A stretch of DNA of 64,000 nt, from contig NZ_BNAY01000001.1 of the NCBI RefSeq assembly GCF_014654365.1, forward strand, positions 558,001 to 622,000, given 5' to 3'. Below the pieces are notes generated by a model. That model made no database searches, was not told the DNA's origin, and was given only the letters and a program-made list of their open reading frames with translations. Of the stretch, positions 49,979 through 58,784 are shown in pieces. Position 1 is the first letter of the stretch. Each line of letters starts with the position of its first letter. Both the position numbers and the translations under genes were made by a program. The DNA is from Amycolatopsis oliviviridis. Its GTDB lineage: Bacteria; Actinomycetota; Actinomycetes; Mycobacteriales; Pseudonocardiaceae.

Positions 49979-50587
49979 CTAATCTCGCGGGGCTTCGCCC
50001 TCCGCAGGGGGTGGCTCGACGATCGCGGAGAGGACGCGGGCGACCTGAGCCGTGAGCTGTCCGGGATCGGCGTCGCGCAACGCGGGGGTGCCGATGATCC
50101 GGCGCATCAGCCAGGTGCCTGCCAGTAAGGCCAGGCCCAGTTCCGCGCGTTCCCCGGCGTGCGCGCCGGGAAGAGCGTCGGTGAACCGCGCGCCGACGTG
50201 CTTGCGGATGCCTTCGCGCATGATCTCCGCCGCCCTCGGGTTGGCCGCCGACTTGAGCAGCAGCTCGAACGGGCCGAGATGGCCGGCTTCCGGGGCGGTG
50301 CGCTCGACAAGGGCGCGTGCGGTTAGGACGGCGAGGTCTTCCGAGTCCGCAGGTTCCGTCGGGACCATCGTGGGCTGCGCGAAGGAGATGTCGACGACTT
50401 CGGTGAACAAGGCTTCTTTGGAGCCGAAGTAGCGGTTGATCAGGATCGCCGTGACGCCTGCCGTGGCCGCGATCTCGCGGAGGCCGACGCCGTCGTAGCC
50501 GTGGCGGGTGAACGCCGTGATCGCCGCTTCGAGGATGGCCTGCCGGGTCGCGGCGGCGTTGCGGGCGCGGGGTGTGGTGCGGCTCAT
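49979..50587 (-). CDS. TetR family regulator
   Basis: The 202-residue protein has a TetR DNA-binding domain (RQAILEAAITAFTRHGYDGV, IAATAGVTAILINRYFGSKE) and a TetR C-terminal domain. It is divergent from the SDR at 50666, with two similar operator-like sequences between them. It probably represses both itself and the SDR. ATG at 50587 is directly after the operator region. Ligand unknown. Confidence 0.92.
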   Translation of the reverse strand: MSRTTPRARNAAATRQAILEAAITAFTRHGYDGVGLREIAATAGVTAILINRYFGSKEALFTEVVDISFAQPTMVPTEPADSEDLAVLTARALVERTAPEAGHLGPFELLLKSAANPRAAEIMREGIRKHVGARFTDALPGAHAGERAELGLALLAGTWLMRRIIGTPALRDADPGQLTAQVARVLSAIVEPPPAEGEAPRD

Positions 50588-50595
50588 GCGAGCAA

Positions 50596-50640
50596 GTCTA
50601 CAGGTGGATACATAACTGAGCGTAGTATACAGCTGTAGAC
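50596..50640. promoter_or_regulatory. Paired TetR operators
   Basis: GTCTACAGGTGGATAC (50596-50611) and GTATACAGCTGTAGAC (50625-50640) are related imperfect palindromes; the second has 7 of 8 pairs. The outer halves (GTCTACAG and CTGTAGAC) are exact inverted copies. Both lie in the 78-base divergent gap. Confidence 0.75.
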
Positions 50641-50665
50641 ATAGCGCTGATCGGAAGGAATTCTC

Positions 50666-51466
50666 ATGGATCTGCAGCTCACGGGACGTCGGGCGCTGAT
50701 CACCGGCTCGACCTCCGGGCTGGGTGAAGCGACCGCCCGGCTGCTCGCCGCCGAAGGAGCCGAGGTCGTGATCCACGGTCGCGGCGCCCAGCGCGCACAG
50801 GCGATCGCCGACTCGATCGCCGAGAACGGCGGAAAGGCGGTCGTCGCGGTGGGTGACCTCGGTACCGACGCCGGGGCGGACGCCGTCGCCGAACACGCGC
50901 TCGCCGGTGGCGACATCGACATCCTGGTCAACAACGCCGGCGCCTACGAGCACCTGGACTGGGTCGAGGCCACCTCGGATATCTGGCTGCACGCTTACAA
51001 CGTCAACGTCGTCTCCGGCGTGCGGATGGTCCAGCGGCTCGTCCCCGCCATGCGCGAGCGCGACTACGGACGGGTCGTCACCATCGGAGGCGGTCTGGGC
51101 ACGCAGCCGTTCGGCAGTCATCCGCACTACAACGCGTCACTGGCCGCCCGGCACAATCTCGCGGTCTCACTGGCCCGCGATCTGGCCGGCACCCGCGTGA
51201 CCTCCAACGTCGTCGCGCCCGGAGCGATCCTCGTCCCCGCGGTCCAGGACTTCCTGACCGCGCTGGCCCCGGAGCGCGGCTGGGGTGAGGCCTGGGAGGA
51301 GATCGAGCACAACTCGGTCCGCGAGATCGTGCCGAACGACAGGGTCCGCTACGGCAGGCCCGACGAGATCGCCGGCGCGGTCGCGTACCTGTGCGGCCCG
51401 CACGCCGAATACGTCAGCGGCGCGACGATCCGCGTCGACGGCGGCACCGTTCGCAGCGCTTTCTGA
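50666..51466 (+). CDS. SDR-fold protein lacking catalytic Lys and Ser
   Basis: The 266-residue protein has the SDR cofactor loop TGSTSGLGEATA and NNAGAYEHLDW, but the active site reads YNASLAARH: Tyr155 is kept while Lys159 of the Y-x3-K motif is Leu. The catalytic Ser position is in a GGG run (VVTIGGGLGTQPF). It ends with the usual VSGATIRVDGGTVRSAF. A normal dehydrogenase reaction is unlikely; ligand binding or a different chemistry should be considered. It is controlled by the divergent TetR gene. The leader AAGGAATTCTC is a good site. Confidence 0.9.
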   Translation: MDLQLTGRRALITGSTSGLGEATARLLAAEGAEVVIHGRGAQRAQAIADSIAENGGKAVVAVGDLGTDAGADAVAEHALAGGDIDILVNNAGAYEHLDWVEATSDIWLHAYNVNVVSGVRMVQRLVPAMRERDYGRVVTIGGGLGTQPFGSHPHYNASLAARHNLAVSLARDLAGTRVTSNVVAPGAILVPAVQDFLTALAPERGWGEAWEEIEHNSVREIVPNDRVRYGRPDEIAGAVAYLCGPHAEYVSGATIRVDGGTVRSAF

Positions 51467-51702
51467 CGCCGCGGGAACAGGCGCCGCCGCGGCTGCGCTG
51501 AAAAGGGAATCCGCTCTCGATGTCGTTACTGATATCGCAATCCGGTTCGTGCTCCTGATCCGGCGATGAGGTTCGAGTTATTCGCGCGCATGCCGGGCCG
51601 TGAGCAGGCGATTCAACGAACGCGAAACGATTTCTCCGCGGCTCGTCGTGACACTGGCTGACAGTACGGCAAGTGACAACGAACCTCGGAGAGGTGATCA
51701 GG

Positions 51703-52035
51703 ATGAGTACGGAACTCTTGAACAGAACCGCGAAGGTCGTCCTTCCCCTGCTCGTGGCCGCCGGTGCGGCGGTCGCGGCACCGGCGGCCGCTTCCGCGGC
51801 GCCTGGGCCGGGAATCCAGAGCTTGGCCTCTTGTAAGACGCATTACGCCAACACGGCCGCCTGGATGGACTGCACCGGCGGGAGCCAGGCCAGTTGGGTG
51901 CGTTTGGGCGCCCACTGCGCAACGGGGTGGTACTACAGCGACTGGTACAGCGTGCAGCCGCGCAAGAAGCGGACCGTCAGCTATGAATGCACTTGGTCGG
52001 TGAGCGGTGCGAAGGCCGAGATTCGACGCTACTGA
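51703..52035 (+). CDS. Small secreted protein with four cysteines
   Basis: The 110-residue protein has a signal peptide (VVLPLLVAAGAAVAAPAAAS, cleavage near ASA-AP) and a mature domain of about 78 residues with four cysteines (LASCKTHYANTAAW, MDCTGGSQASW, GAHCATGWYYSDWY, SYECTWSV), probably two disulfides. It is rich in Trp/Tyr. No family recognised; resembles small actinomycete surface or inhibitor proteins. GAGAGGTGATCAGG precedes the ATG. Confidence 0.8.
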   Translation: MSTELLNRTAKVVLPLLVAAGAAVAAPAAASAAPGPGIQSLASCKTHYANTAAWMDCTGGSQASWVRLGAHCATGWYYSDWYSVQPRKKRTVSYECTWSVSGAKAEIRRY

Positions 52036-52132
52036 GGTCGGCTGATTTCGCGTCGATGAGGGAATTGGGGCGCGGATTGTCCCAATTCCCTCACCAACGG
52101 CGCCCGATTCGCTCCAAGTACGGAAAACGCCG

Positions 52133-52627
52133 TCAGCGCGGAGTGAGCACCACGACCGGGATCTCCCTTTCGGTCCATGCCTGGTATTTCGCGAAATCTG
52201 CGTACAGGTCGACCAGCAACGGCCAGAGATCGCGCCGTTCCTCCGCCGGGGCGACTCGTGCCGTGACGGGAAGGTCGCGGCGGCCTTTGAGGTGGACGCG
52301 AGTCTCCGGCCGCGCGATCAGGTTGAAGTACCAATGCGGATGCCGGGGCAGGCCGCCCTGGGAAGCCACGATGACGAGGTCCTCATGGTGGCGCAGATAC
52401 AACAGGGGAGTGGTGAACAGGCGGCCGGACTTGCGTCCCCGGTGTTCCAGCAGCAACGTCGGGGCCGGTTTGCGGAAGGCCGCCCCGACCCGCCATTTGG
52501 CGCCGACGCGACCGCCGGTCAGTTTGAAGATCTTCACCTGCGCCTTGGCCATGTACTTCATGGCCGCGGCGGTCACGGGCGAGTCCAGGCCCTTGGGGGT
52601 TTGCTCCGGCAGACTGAAACGTCCCAT
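52133..52627 (-). CDS. Deazaflavin (F420)-dependent nitroreductase family protein (Ddn-like)
   Basis: The 164-residue protein is a split-barrel of the Ddn/FDOR-A type: TLLLEHRGRKSGRLFTTPLL, LVIVASQGGLPRHPHWYFNL and VTARVAPAEERRDLWPLLVD, with a late YQAWTEREIPVVVLTPR end. It should use reduced F420 to reduce a quinone-like or nitro compound. It follows a TetR gene by 26 bases, so they form an operon. ATG at 52627. Confidence 0.92.
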   Translation of the reverse strand: MGRFSLPEQTPKGLDSPVTAAAMKYMAKAQVKIFKLTGGRVGAKWRVGAAFRKPAPTLLLEHRGRKSGRLFTTPLLYLRHHEDLVIVASQGGLPRHPHWYFNLIARPETRVHLKGRRDLPVTARVAPAEERRDLWPLLVDLYADFAKYQAWTEREIPVVVLTPR

Positions 52628-52653
52628 CGTGAACTCCTGAGGCTGGGCGGGAT

Positions 52654-53271
52654 CTAGCGCTCTCCGGGCGGTCCGGTGAGCACGGACGTCACGACATCGA
52701 CGAGATCGGCGACGACGTCGTCGAGCGGCCAGGCCCGGGGCGTGGTGTCCGGGCCGAGCAGCCGGCGGACCCGTTCGACGTCGCCCAGCACGTTGAGTGT
52801 CACGTGCATGGCCTGGGTCAACCGGAAATCGAGCGTTCTCCGGGCAACGCCGGGGGACCGGCGCTCCAGCAGTTCGACGAACCTCGCGTTGCGCCGCAGG
52901 AACGAGTCGGAAAGGACGCCGAGGCCCTTCTCGTCGGTGGCGAGCAGCCGGCCGACCAGGCGGATCCAGTGCTCACCGCCGGATTCGAGCACCGCGACCA
53001 CAGGCCGCACGAACGCGACGGCCAGTTCGCGCGAGGTGACCTCGTCCCCGGAGAGTTCCGCCAGCGCCGCGTTCCGTTCGCCGGTCACCTGGTCGAGGCG
53101 GCTGCGCAGGACCGCGTCGAGCAATCCTTCCTTGGACCCGAAGTGATAGTGGATCGCCGCCACGTTCGTTTCCGCCGCCTGCATCACGGTGCGCAGGGAA
53201 ACCGCTCCGACGCCCTGTTCGGCGAAAAGGCGCTCGGCGGCGGCGACGAGCCGCTGCTCGGTGCTGGTCAC
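52654..53271 (-). CDS. TetR family regulator
   Basis: The 205-residue protein starts MTSTEQRLVAAAERLFAEQG and has the TetR helix-turn-helix (LRTVMQAAETNVAAIHYHFG). Its C-terminal domain resembles the TetR_C_7-type of regulators for membrane stress or lipids. It precedes a Ddn-like reductase in the same operon. A CTATCA..TGATAG pair (53281-53306) lies just upstream and may be its operator; that call is weak. Confidence 0.9.
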   Translation of the reverse strand: MTSTEQRLVAAAERLFAEQGVGAVSLRTVMQAAETNVAAIHYHFGSKEGLLDAVLRSRLDQVTGERNAALAELSGDEVTSRELAVAFVRPVVAVLESGGEHWIRLVGRLLATDEKGLGVLSDSFLRRNARFVELLERRSPGVARRTLDFRLTQAMHVTLNVLGDVERVRRLLGPDTTPRAWPLDDVVADLVDVVTSVLTGPPGER

Positions 53272-53296
53272 GACCGCAGGCTATCACTCGATTCAA

Positions 53297-53644
53297 TCAC
53301 TTGATAGAGCGTTCGTCGTAAGCCTCGCGGGCGGCATCGATCTGCGGCAGGTGCGTAATGCTCCAATCGAGCAGCGGCGCGGTGGCCTCGCGCAGGGTTC
53401 GGCCCATCGTGGTGAGTTCGTAGCTGACGTGCGGCGGCATGACGTTGCGGACCGTGCGCGTCAGGATCCCGTCGCGTTCGAGGTCTCGCAGTGTCACGGT
53501 CAGCATGCGCTGGCTGATGCCGTCGATGGCGCGTTTGAGCTCGGTGAAGCGCCGCGGCCCGTCCTTGAGCATGCGCACGATCAACAGCGCCCATTTGTCC
53601 CCGACGATCCCGAGAACCTCACGCGCCTGGCACGGATCCTGCAC
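53297..53644 (-). CDS. HxlR family winged-helix regulator
   Basis: The 115-residue protein has the HxlR domain: REVLGIVGDKWALLIVRMLK, FTELKRAIDGISQRMLTVTL, YELTTMGRTLREATAPLLDW. GTG at 53644 has AGGAGGTAACC directly upstream, an excellent site. It starts with QDPCQAREV, a Cys at residue 5 typical for redox-sensing HxlR members. It is divergent from the alpha/beta hydrolase at 53761, its likely target. Confidence 0.92.
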   Translation of the reverse strand: MQDPCQAREVLGIVGDKWALLIVRMLKDGPRRFTELKRAIDGISQRMLTVTLRDLERDGILTRTVRNVMPPHVSYELTTMGRTLREATAPLLDWSITHLPQIDAAREAYDERSIK

Positions 53645-53760
53645 GGTTACCTCCTGAGAACCGGGGCACCGAAAAGTGCCGTATTGCCCGGTGGCCACCG
53701 GGTGGACACGATGGTCATGGTTACCGAAGAGTACCGAGGCACGAGGAGGAACTGCCCGAC

Positions 53761-54465
53761 ATGGCCACATTTCTGCTGGTACACGGCGCCTGGCACAACG
53801 GGCGCAGCTGGGATCGCGTGGTCCCGCAACTGGAGTCGGCGGGGCATCGCGTGTTCGCGCCGTCCCTGACCGGCTACGGCGACAAGGCGCATCTGCTCGA
53901 CCCCGGGATCGGCCTCGGCACCCATGTCGACGACATCGTCGCCCTGATCGAGGACGAGCGTCTCGACGACGTCGTCCTCGTCGGGCACAGCTATGCCGGG
54001 ATGGTCATTTCGGGAGTCTCGAACCGGGTCCCCGGGCGGATCGCGCATCTCGTGTTCCTCGACGCGATGGTCCCCGAAGACGGAGAAAGCGCCGTCGACG
54101 TCCTGCCGGTCACCAAGCGGCTCATCGACCTCGCCGTGGACGGCTGGCGGGTTCCGCCGATGCCGGAGCAGCCGCCGCCACTCGGCCTGTTCGGAGTCAC
54201 CGAACCGGACGACGTCGCCTGGTTGCGCTCGATGCTGTCGGACCAGCCCGTGGGGTGCCTTCAGGAGCCGGTCCGGCTGGACGACCCGGCCGCGCGCACC
54301 ATCCCGCGTACGCACATCCACTGTGTCGCGGGAAAACCGGAGGGCATCACGCGGCGCCCCGTCCCGGCGGGTGAGCGGACGCGGGAGCTGCCGACCGGCC
54401 ACGATTGCATGATCACCATGCCCGCCGAACTCGCCGCGCTGCTCGCCGAAGCGGCTAGCGGATGA
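53761..54465 (+). CDS. Alpha/beta hydrolase
   Basis: The 234-residue protein has the oxyanion strand MATFLLVHGAWHNGRSWDRV, the nucleophile elbow GHSYAG and an acid and late histidine (PTGHDCMITMPAEL). It matches the salicylate esterase-like/EstC group that hydrolyses small esters. It is divergent from an HxlR regulator, and an imperfect repeat GGTTACC occurs near both starts. ATG at 53761. Its 3' end overlaps the HAF protein stop by 11 bases. Confidence 0.9.
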   Translation: MATFLLVHGAWHNGRSWDRVVPQLESAGHRVFAPSLTGYGDKAHLLDPGIGLGTHVDDIVALIEDERLDDVVLVGHSYAGMVISGVSNRVPGRIAHLVFLDAMVPEDGESAVDVLPVTKRLIDLAVDGWRVPPMPEQPPPLGLFGVTEPDDVAWLRSMLSDQPVGCLQEPVRLDDPAARTIPRTHIHCVAGKPEGITRRPVPAGERTRELPTGHDCMITMPAELAALLAEAASG

Positions 54466-56449
54466 CCGGCTGAGCCGCCGCGTTCCCGGTGGCGGGCCAG
54501 CGCACCGCGTGGACCTTGCCGGCGCTGTTGTCGGACGAACCCACGATGTCGCCGAGGGCGTTGATGCCGTTGGCCTTGGTCTCGTGTCCGCCGGGCAGCG
54601 GCGGCAACTCGGTCACGGTCCCGTCCGGGGTCCAGCGCAGCGCCTGTCCCGGACCTCCGGCGACGCCGGCTCGGTACCAGCCCGACACGATCCCGGCGTC
54701 GCTGATCCCGGTCGCCTCGCCGTGGTAGGTGCCCTCGGGGATGGACAACTTGGTGACCCGGCCATCAGGGCTCCACCGGACGGCGTGCTCTCCGGAGTAG
54801 CCGACGATCTCGCCACGATCGTTGAGCGCGACGGCATGGGTGTACGTCTCGCCGGGCAGGCCTGCCAGCTCGGTCACCGTCCCGTCCGGGGCCCAGCGGA
54901 CCGCGTGCCGTCCGGTCTCGCCGCGGATGTCGGAACGGCCGATGATCACCCCGCGGTTGTTGATCGCCTTCGCGAAGCCACCGTCGTGGCCGGGCAGGAG
55001 GGGCAAGAGGGCCGGTGTCCCGTCCGGGGCCCAGCGCGTCGGCTGCAGGCTGCCGCGCCGGGAACGGGCGCTGCCGACGATCGCCCCGCTGTCGTTGATC
55101 CCCGAGGCGAGCGAGCGGTACGTGTGGTACTCCGGCTCCTTGAGGCCCGTCATGGTCCCGTCCGGCTCCCAGCGGACCGCGCGGTCCTTGCTCAGCTCCC
55201 TGTTGTCCGTACCCACGATGACGCCGTGCGCGTTGATGGCGTTGGCCTTCGGGGTGTTCGAGCCGGGGGAGAGGTCGGTGAGGACACCACCCCGCGACCA
55301 GGTGACGGGATGCGCCATGCCTTCAGGCGGCAGGGACTGGCCGATCGCCTGGCCGTGGACGTTGATCGCGAAAGCCTCCGCGCGCTCGCCCCCGGGGAAC
55401 GAACGGCTCAGGTCGGTGACCCTGTGCGGTGCCGTCCACCGCGCGGCGTGCCGTCCGCGTACGGAGGTCCGTTCGGAGTCGCCGGCCACGACGCCGAGTG
55501 CGTTGATCGCCGCGCCCGCGCTCTGGTCGTGGCCGGGCAGTGCGCCGAGGTCGGTGATCGTGCCCCGGGCGTCCCACACCACCGCCGAGCGGGCGCTGCC
55601 CCCGATGCCGGAGCTGCCGGTGATGACGCCGGAGTCGTTGATCGCCTTGGCGTCGCCCGCCGCGTCTCCTGGCCGGAGCAAGGGCAGGGCGGTGACGGTG
55701 CCGTTCGCGGCCCAGCGCACCGGTCGGGCGCCGGAACCGCCCACGACCACTCCGGCGTTGTTGACGCCTTCGGCCGAGCTACGGTCGTCGCCGGGAAGCG
55801 GCGCCAGCCGGACGACCGTGCCGTCGGATTTCCAGCGCACGGCCTGGTTGCCGGAGGTCCCGACGATCACGCCCGCGTCGTTGATCGCCGCGGCCGCCGA
55901 CCGGGAATCGCCCGGTGCCAAGGGAAGCAACGTCATGACGCCGTTCGCGTCCCACCGCGCCGCGCGTTTGGCCGGGGGAGTGCCGATCGTGACGGTTCCC
56001 GCCACGATCCCACCGGTGTTGATCGCGGTGGCTTCCGCGTGTCCGTAGCGGTCGGGCGAGCTCAGCTCGGTGAACGAGCCGTCCGGACGCCAGCGCACGG
56101 CCCGCCGGACGGACAGGTCGTCGTAGGCCGAACCGGCGATGAACCCCTTGGCGTTGATCGCCCGTGCTTCGGTCATACGGTGCGTGCCCGGCACGGTCAG
56201 CGGGACCACCGCGCCGTCGGCGTTCCAGCGCACCGCGATCGCCCCGTCGGCGGCGGTGGTGTAGACGCCGGCCATGGTGCCGTCGTCGTTGATTCCGTTG
56301 ACGTGGCTGTCGCTGTCGACGGGAAACGCACCGAGGTCGATGATCGGTGCTGATTCGCCCGCCGCCTCCTGCGCCCCGCTCACGACGAGTGTGCCGCCGA
56401 GTAAAAGGACCGAGAAAAACTTGCACAGCAAGAACTTTCCCCGCGCCAC
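54455..56449 (-). CDS. Secreted HAF-repeat protein (14 repeats)
   Basis: The 664-residue protein has a signal peptide (FLLCKFFSVLLLGGTLVVSG) and about 14 tandem repeats of roughly 45 residues, each with an (A/P)VRW-x-PDGTVT-x-L-x-L strand pair followed by AIND-x-G-x-IVG. This is the pattern of HAF/DUF3466 'extracellular repeat' proteins that should fold as a beta-propeller or solenoid. GTG at 56449 follows GGGAGGGG. Function unknown, perhaps surface adhesion or binding. Fourteen repeats in one protein suggest length variation. Confidence 0.9.
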   Translation of the reverse strand: MARGKFLLCKFFSVLLLGGTLVVSGAQEAAGESAPIIDLGAFPVDSDSHVNGINDDGTMAGVYTTAADGAIAVRWNADGAVVPLTVPGTHRMTEARAINAKGFIAGSAYDDLSVRRAVRWRPDGSFTELSSPDRYGHAEATAINTGGIVAGTVTIGTPPAKRAARWDANGVMTLLPLAPGDSRSAAAAINDAGVIVGTSGNQAVRWKSDGTVVRLAPLPGDDRSSAEGVNNAGVVVGGSGARPVRWAANGTVTALPLLRPGDAAGDAKAINDSGVITGSSGIGGSARSAVVWDARGTITDLGALPGHDQSAGAAINALGVVAGDSERTSVRGRHAARWTAPHRVTDLSRSFPGGERAEAFAINVHGQAIGQSLPPEGMAHPVTWSRGGVLTDLSPGSNTPKANAINAHGVIVGTDNRELSKDRAVRWEPDGTMTGLKEPEYHTYRSLASGINDSGAIVGSARSRRGSLQPTRWAPDGTPALLPLLPGHDGGFAKAINNRGVIIGRSDIRGETGRHAVRWAPDGTVTELAGLPGETYTHAVALNDRGEIVGYSGEHAVRWSPDGRVTKLSIPEGTYHGEATGISDAGIVSGWYRAGVAGGPGQALRWTPDGTVTELPPLPGGHETKANGINALGDIVGSSDNSAGKVHAVRWPATGNAAAQPVIR

Positions 56450-56616
56450 GTGAACCCCTCCCGATGCGCCCCGAGTGGGCGGCCACCGGAGTATGGCGAA
56501 ACCCGGGCGGCGGCGGGAACCGCTGATCGGACGCGGGCGTGCTCGTCCGCTCGCGCCTCGCGGATGATCCTCGGTGTCCACTATGGACATGGAAATTCAA
56601 AGGTCCACAATGGACG

Positions 56617-58005
56617 TCAGGGAGAAAGTCGCCCCTCGACGAGGGAGAGGGTGCGATCCGCGGCGAAGGCGTCGTCGTGACTGATCATCAGCAGCGCGGT
56701 GCCATGCCGGCTCATCGCGGCGGTGAGGACGTCCAGCAGCCGGGCCCGGCTGACCGCGTCGAGCGCCGACGTCACCTCGTCGCAGATCAGCACCCTGGGC
56801 CGGGCCAGGAGAGCGCGGGCCACGGCGCAGCGTTGCAACTGCCCACCGGAGAGCGTGCCCGGGCGATGGCCGTCCGCGTCGACGCCGAGCGAGCGCAGGA
56901 CTTCCGCCGCTTCGAGCCGGGCCTCCTGACGACTGGAGCCGCGCAGGAGACAGGCGGTGTCGGCGACCTGGTCCAGCACCCCGCGGAACTCGTCGAAAGA
57001 CGCGCGGCTGTCCTGGTGGACGTACTGGATCGCCCGCAACTGCGCGCGCTCACGACGACGGGCCTGCCGGGGAAGGCGGACCCCGTCGACCTCGATCGTG
57101 CCCGCGCTGGGCGGGGTCAGCCCGGCGAGCGCGCGGGCGAGTGTCGTCTTGCCCGCGCCGGAGACGCCGGTGAGCGCGGTGCGGCTGCCCGCCGCCAGTT
57201 CCAGGTCGACGTCTTCGAGGAGCGTCGTCCGGCCGGCGCGCACCGTGAGCCCGCGGACGACGAGCACCGGCGAGGACGGTGAAGGCGACGGCGTCTCGTC
57301 GCGGGACTCTCGCCCTGGCACGTTCTCGCGCGGGACCAGGCGGTGGTCGCGGAGTTCCGCGACGTCGCCGGGCAGTGCGCGGGCGAGAGCGAGGTCGTGG
57401 GTCAGGACCAGCAACGCCGTCCCGGAACGGGAAAGCTCAAGAAGCCGGGCGGCGAGCACCGCCCGGCTCTCCGGGTCGAGACCGCTCGTGGGTTCGTCGA
57501 GGACGAGTACTTCTGGCCGGGTCACCAAGGTGGTGGCGAGTGCCATGCGCTGCTGCTGCCCGCCCGAGAGCTGATGCGGGAACCGGCGCCACAGGTCCGC
57601 CTCGAGTCCCGCGTCCACCAGCGCGGTGCGGGCCGCAGCCAGCCGCGCCGCCCGGCCGCGGTGACGGATCGCGGCGAGTTCGGCCAGCACCGGCCCGCAG
57701 CGGCGGACCGGGTCCAGTACCGCCGACGGCTGCTGCGGGAGATGCCCGACGACCCCGGCCCGGATCCGCCGCAGTTCGGCGGCGGTACGGCCCAGCAGCG
57801 CGGATCCCGTCAGCCGGATCGAGCCGGACAGCGCGATACCGGGCCGGGCGCGCCCGGTCGCGGCCAGGCCCAGGGTGGTCTTCCCCGAACCGGACGCGCC
57901 GAGCACGACGAGCACCCGGCCGGGTTCGAGGGCCAGCGAGACGTCGTCGAGCAGACCGGTGTCCCCGGCGCGGGCGGACAGGCCGCTGATCTCCAGGACC
58001 GTCAC
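56617..58005 (-). CDS. ABC transporter ATP-binding protein, two fused ATPase domains
   Basis: The 462-residue protein carries two complete ABC domains. Domain 1: Walker A GASGSGKTT, signature LSGGQQQRM, Walker B VLVLDEPTSG. Domain 2: Walker A GVSGAGKTT, signature LSGGQLQRC, Walker B VLICDEVTSA. This fusion corresponds to OppD-OppF-like pairs of peptide/nickel importers. GTG at 58005 overlaps the permease stop. It is the last gene of a riboswitch-controlled importer operon. Confidence 0.93.
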   Translation of the reverse strand: MTVLEISGLSARAGDTGLLDDVSLALEPGRVLVVLGASGSGKTTLGLAATGRARPGIALSGSIRLTGSALLGRTAAELRRIRAGVVGHLPQQPSAVLDPVRRCGPVLAELAAIRHRGRAARLAAARTALVDAGLEADLWRRFPHQLSGGQQQRMALATTLVTRPEVLVLDEPTSGLDPESRAVLAARLLELSRSGTALLVLTHDLALARALPGDVAELRDHRLVPRENVPGRESRDETPSPSPSSPVLVVRGLTVRAGRTTLLEDVDLELAAGSRTALTGVSGAGKTTLARALAGLTPPSAGTIEVDGVRLPRQARRRERAQLRAIQYVHQDSRASFDEFRGVLDQVADTACLLRGSSRQEARLEAAEVLRSLGVDADGHRPGTLSGGQLQRCAVARALLARPRVLICDEVTSALDAVSRARLLDVLTAAMSRHGTALLMISHDDAFAADRTLSLVEGRLSP

Positions 58006-58784
58006 GGGCTCACCCGCCGGGCGGCGAGCAACCGGTCGGTGACGAGATTCGTGCCGACGCACAACGCCATCAGCAGCGCGGCGGGCACCAGCACCACCGC
58101 GGGGGCGGTGTAGAGGGCCTCGCTGTTGCGTTCGATGACGACGGCCCAATCGGGGGAGTCCGCGGGGAGGCCGAGACCGAGGAAGTTGGCCGACGCCAGC
58201 AGGTAGAGCACCACACCGAGCCGTGTCCCGGCGTCGGTGGCGACCGGGCCGGTGACGTACCGGGCGACGTACCCGAGCTGGATGCGCCACCACGGTCGTC
58301 CTTGCAGGGTAAGGGCTTCCACGGCGGTGCGGCAGCCGGGCGCGAGCGCCGCGGCCCGGACGACGCGGGTGATCGCCGCCAGCTGGAGGGCGGCGACGGC
58401 GGGGACGAGCACGCCGGGCCCGCGGTGCCCGGTCGCGGCCAGCACCATGAGCACCAGCAGCGAGGGGAACGCCAGCACGAGGTCGAGTGAGCGCATGACG
58501 GCTTCGTCGGCCCACCGTCCGCGCCCGGCCGCGAAAAGGCCCAGCGGCACACCGACCAGGTACGCGAGCCCGAGCGCGGCGACCGTCATGCCGATCACGG
58601 GAAGGCCGCCGCTGAGGATCACCGTGAGCGCGTCCCTGCCGAGGACGTCGGTCCCGAGTGGATGGGCGGGATCCGGTGGCTGCCACGGTGCCCCGACGGA
58701 GACCGCGGGGCCCGCGAGCACAGGTCCGGCCACCGCGAGCAGCACCGGGACGGCGAGCAGGGCCCATCCGAGCGTCCGGCTCAC
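58002..58784 (-). CDS. ABC transporter permease, OppC/NikC-like
   Basis: The 260-residue protein has five to six membrane helices and the BPD inner-membrane signature around VVEALTLQGRPWWRIQLGYV-like sequence (CRTAVEALTLQGRPWWRIQL). A HPLGTDVLGRDALTVILSGG motif near residue 42 is characteristic of the DppC/NikC permease. GTG at 58784 overlaps the preceding permease stop (GTGA). It forms the channel together with the upstream permease. Confidence 0.93.
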   Translation of the reverse strand: MSRTLGWALLAVPVLLAVAGPVLAGPAVSVGAPWQPPDPAHPLGTDVLGRDALTVILSGGLPVIGMTVAALGLAYLVGVPLGLFAAGRGRWADEAVMRSLDLVLAFPSLLVLMVLAATGHRGPGVLVPAVAALQLAAITRVVRAAALAPGCRTAVEALTLQGRPWWRIQLGYVARYVTGPVATDAGTRLGVVLYLLASANFLGLGLPADSPDWAVVIERNSEALYTAPAVVLVPAALLMALCVGTNLVTDRLLAARRVSP

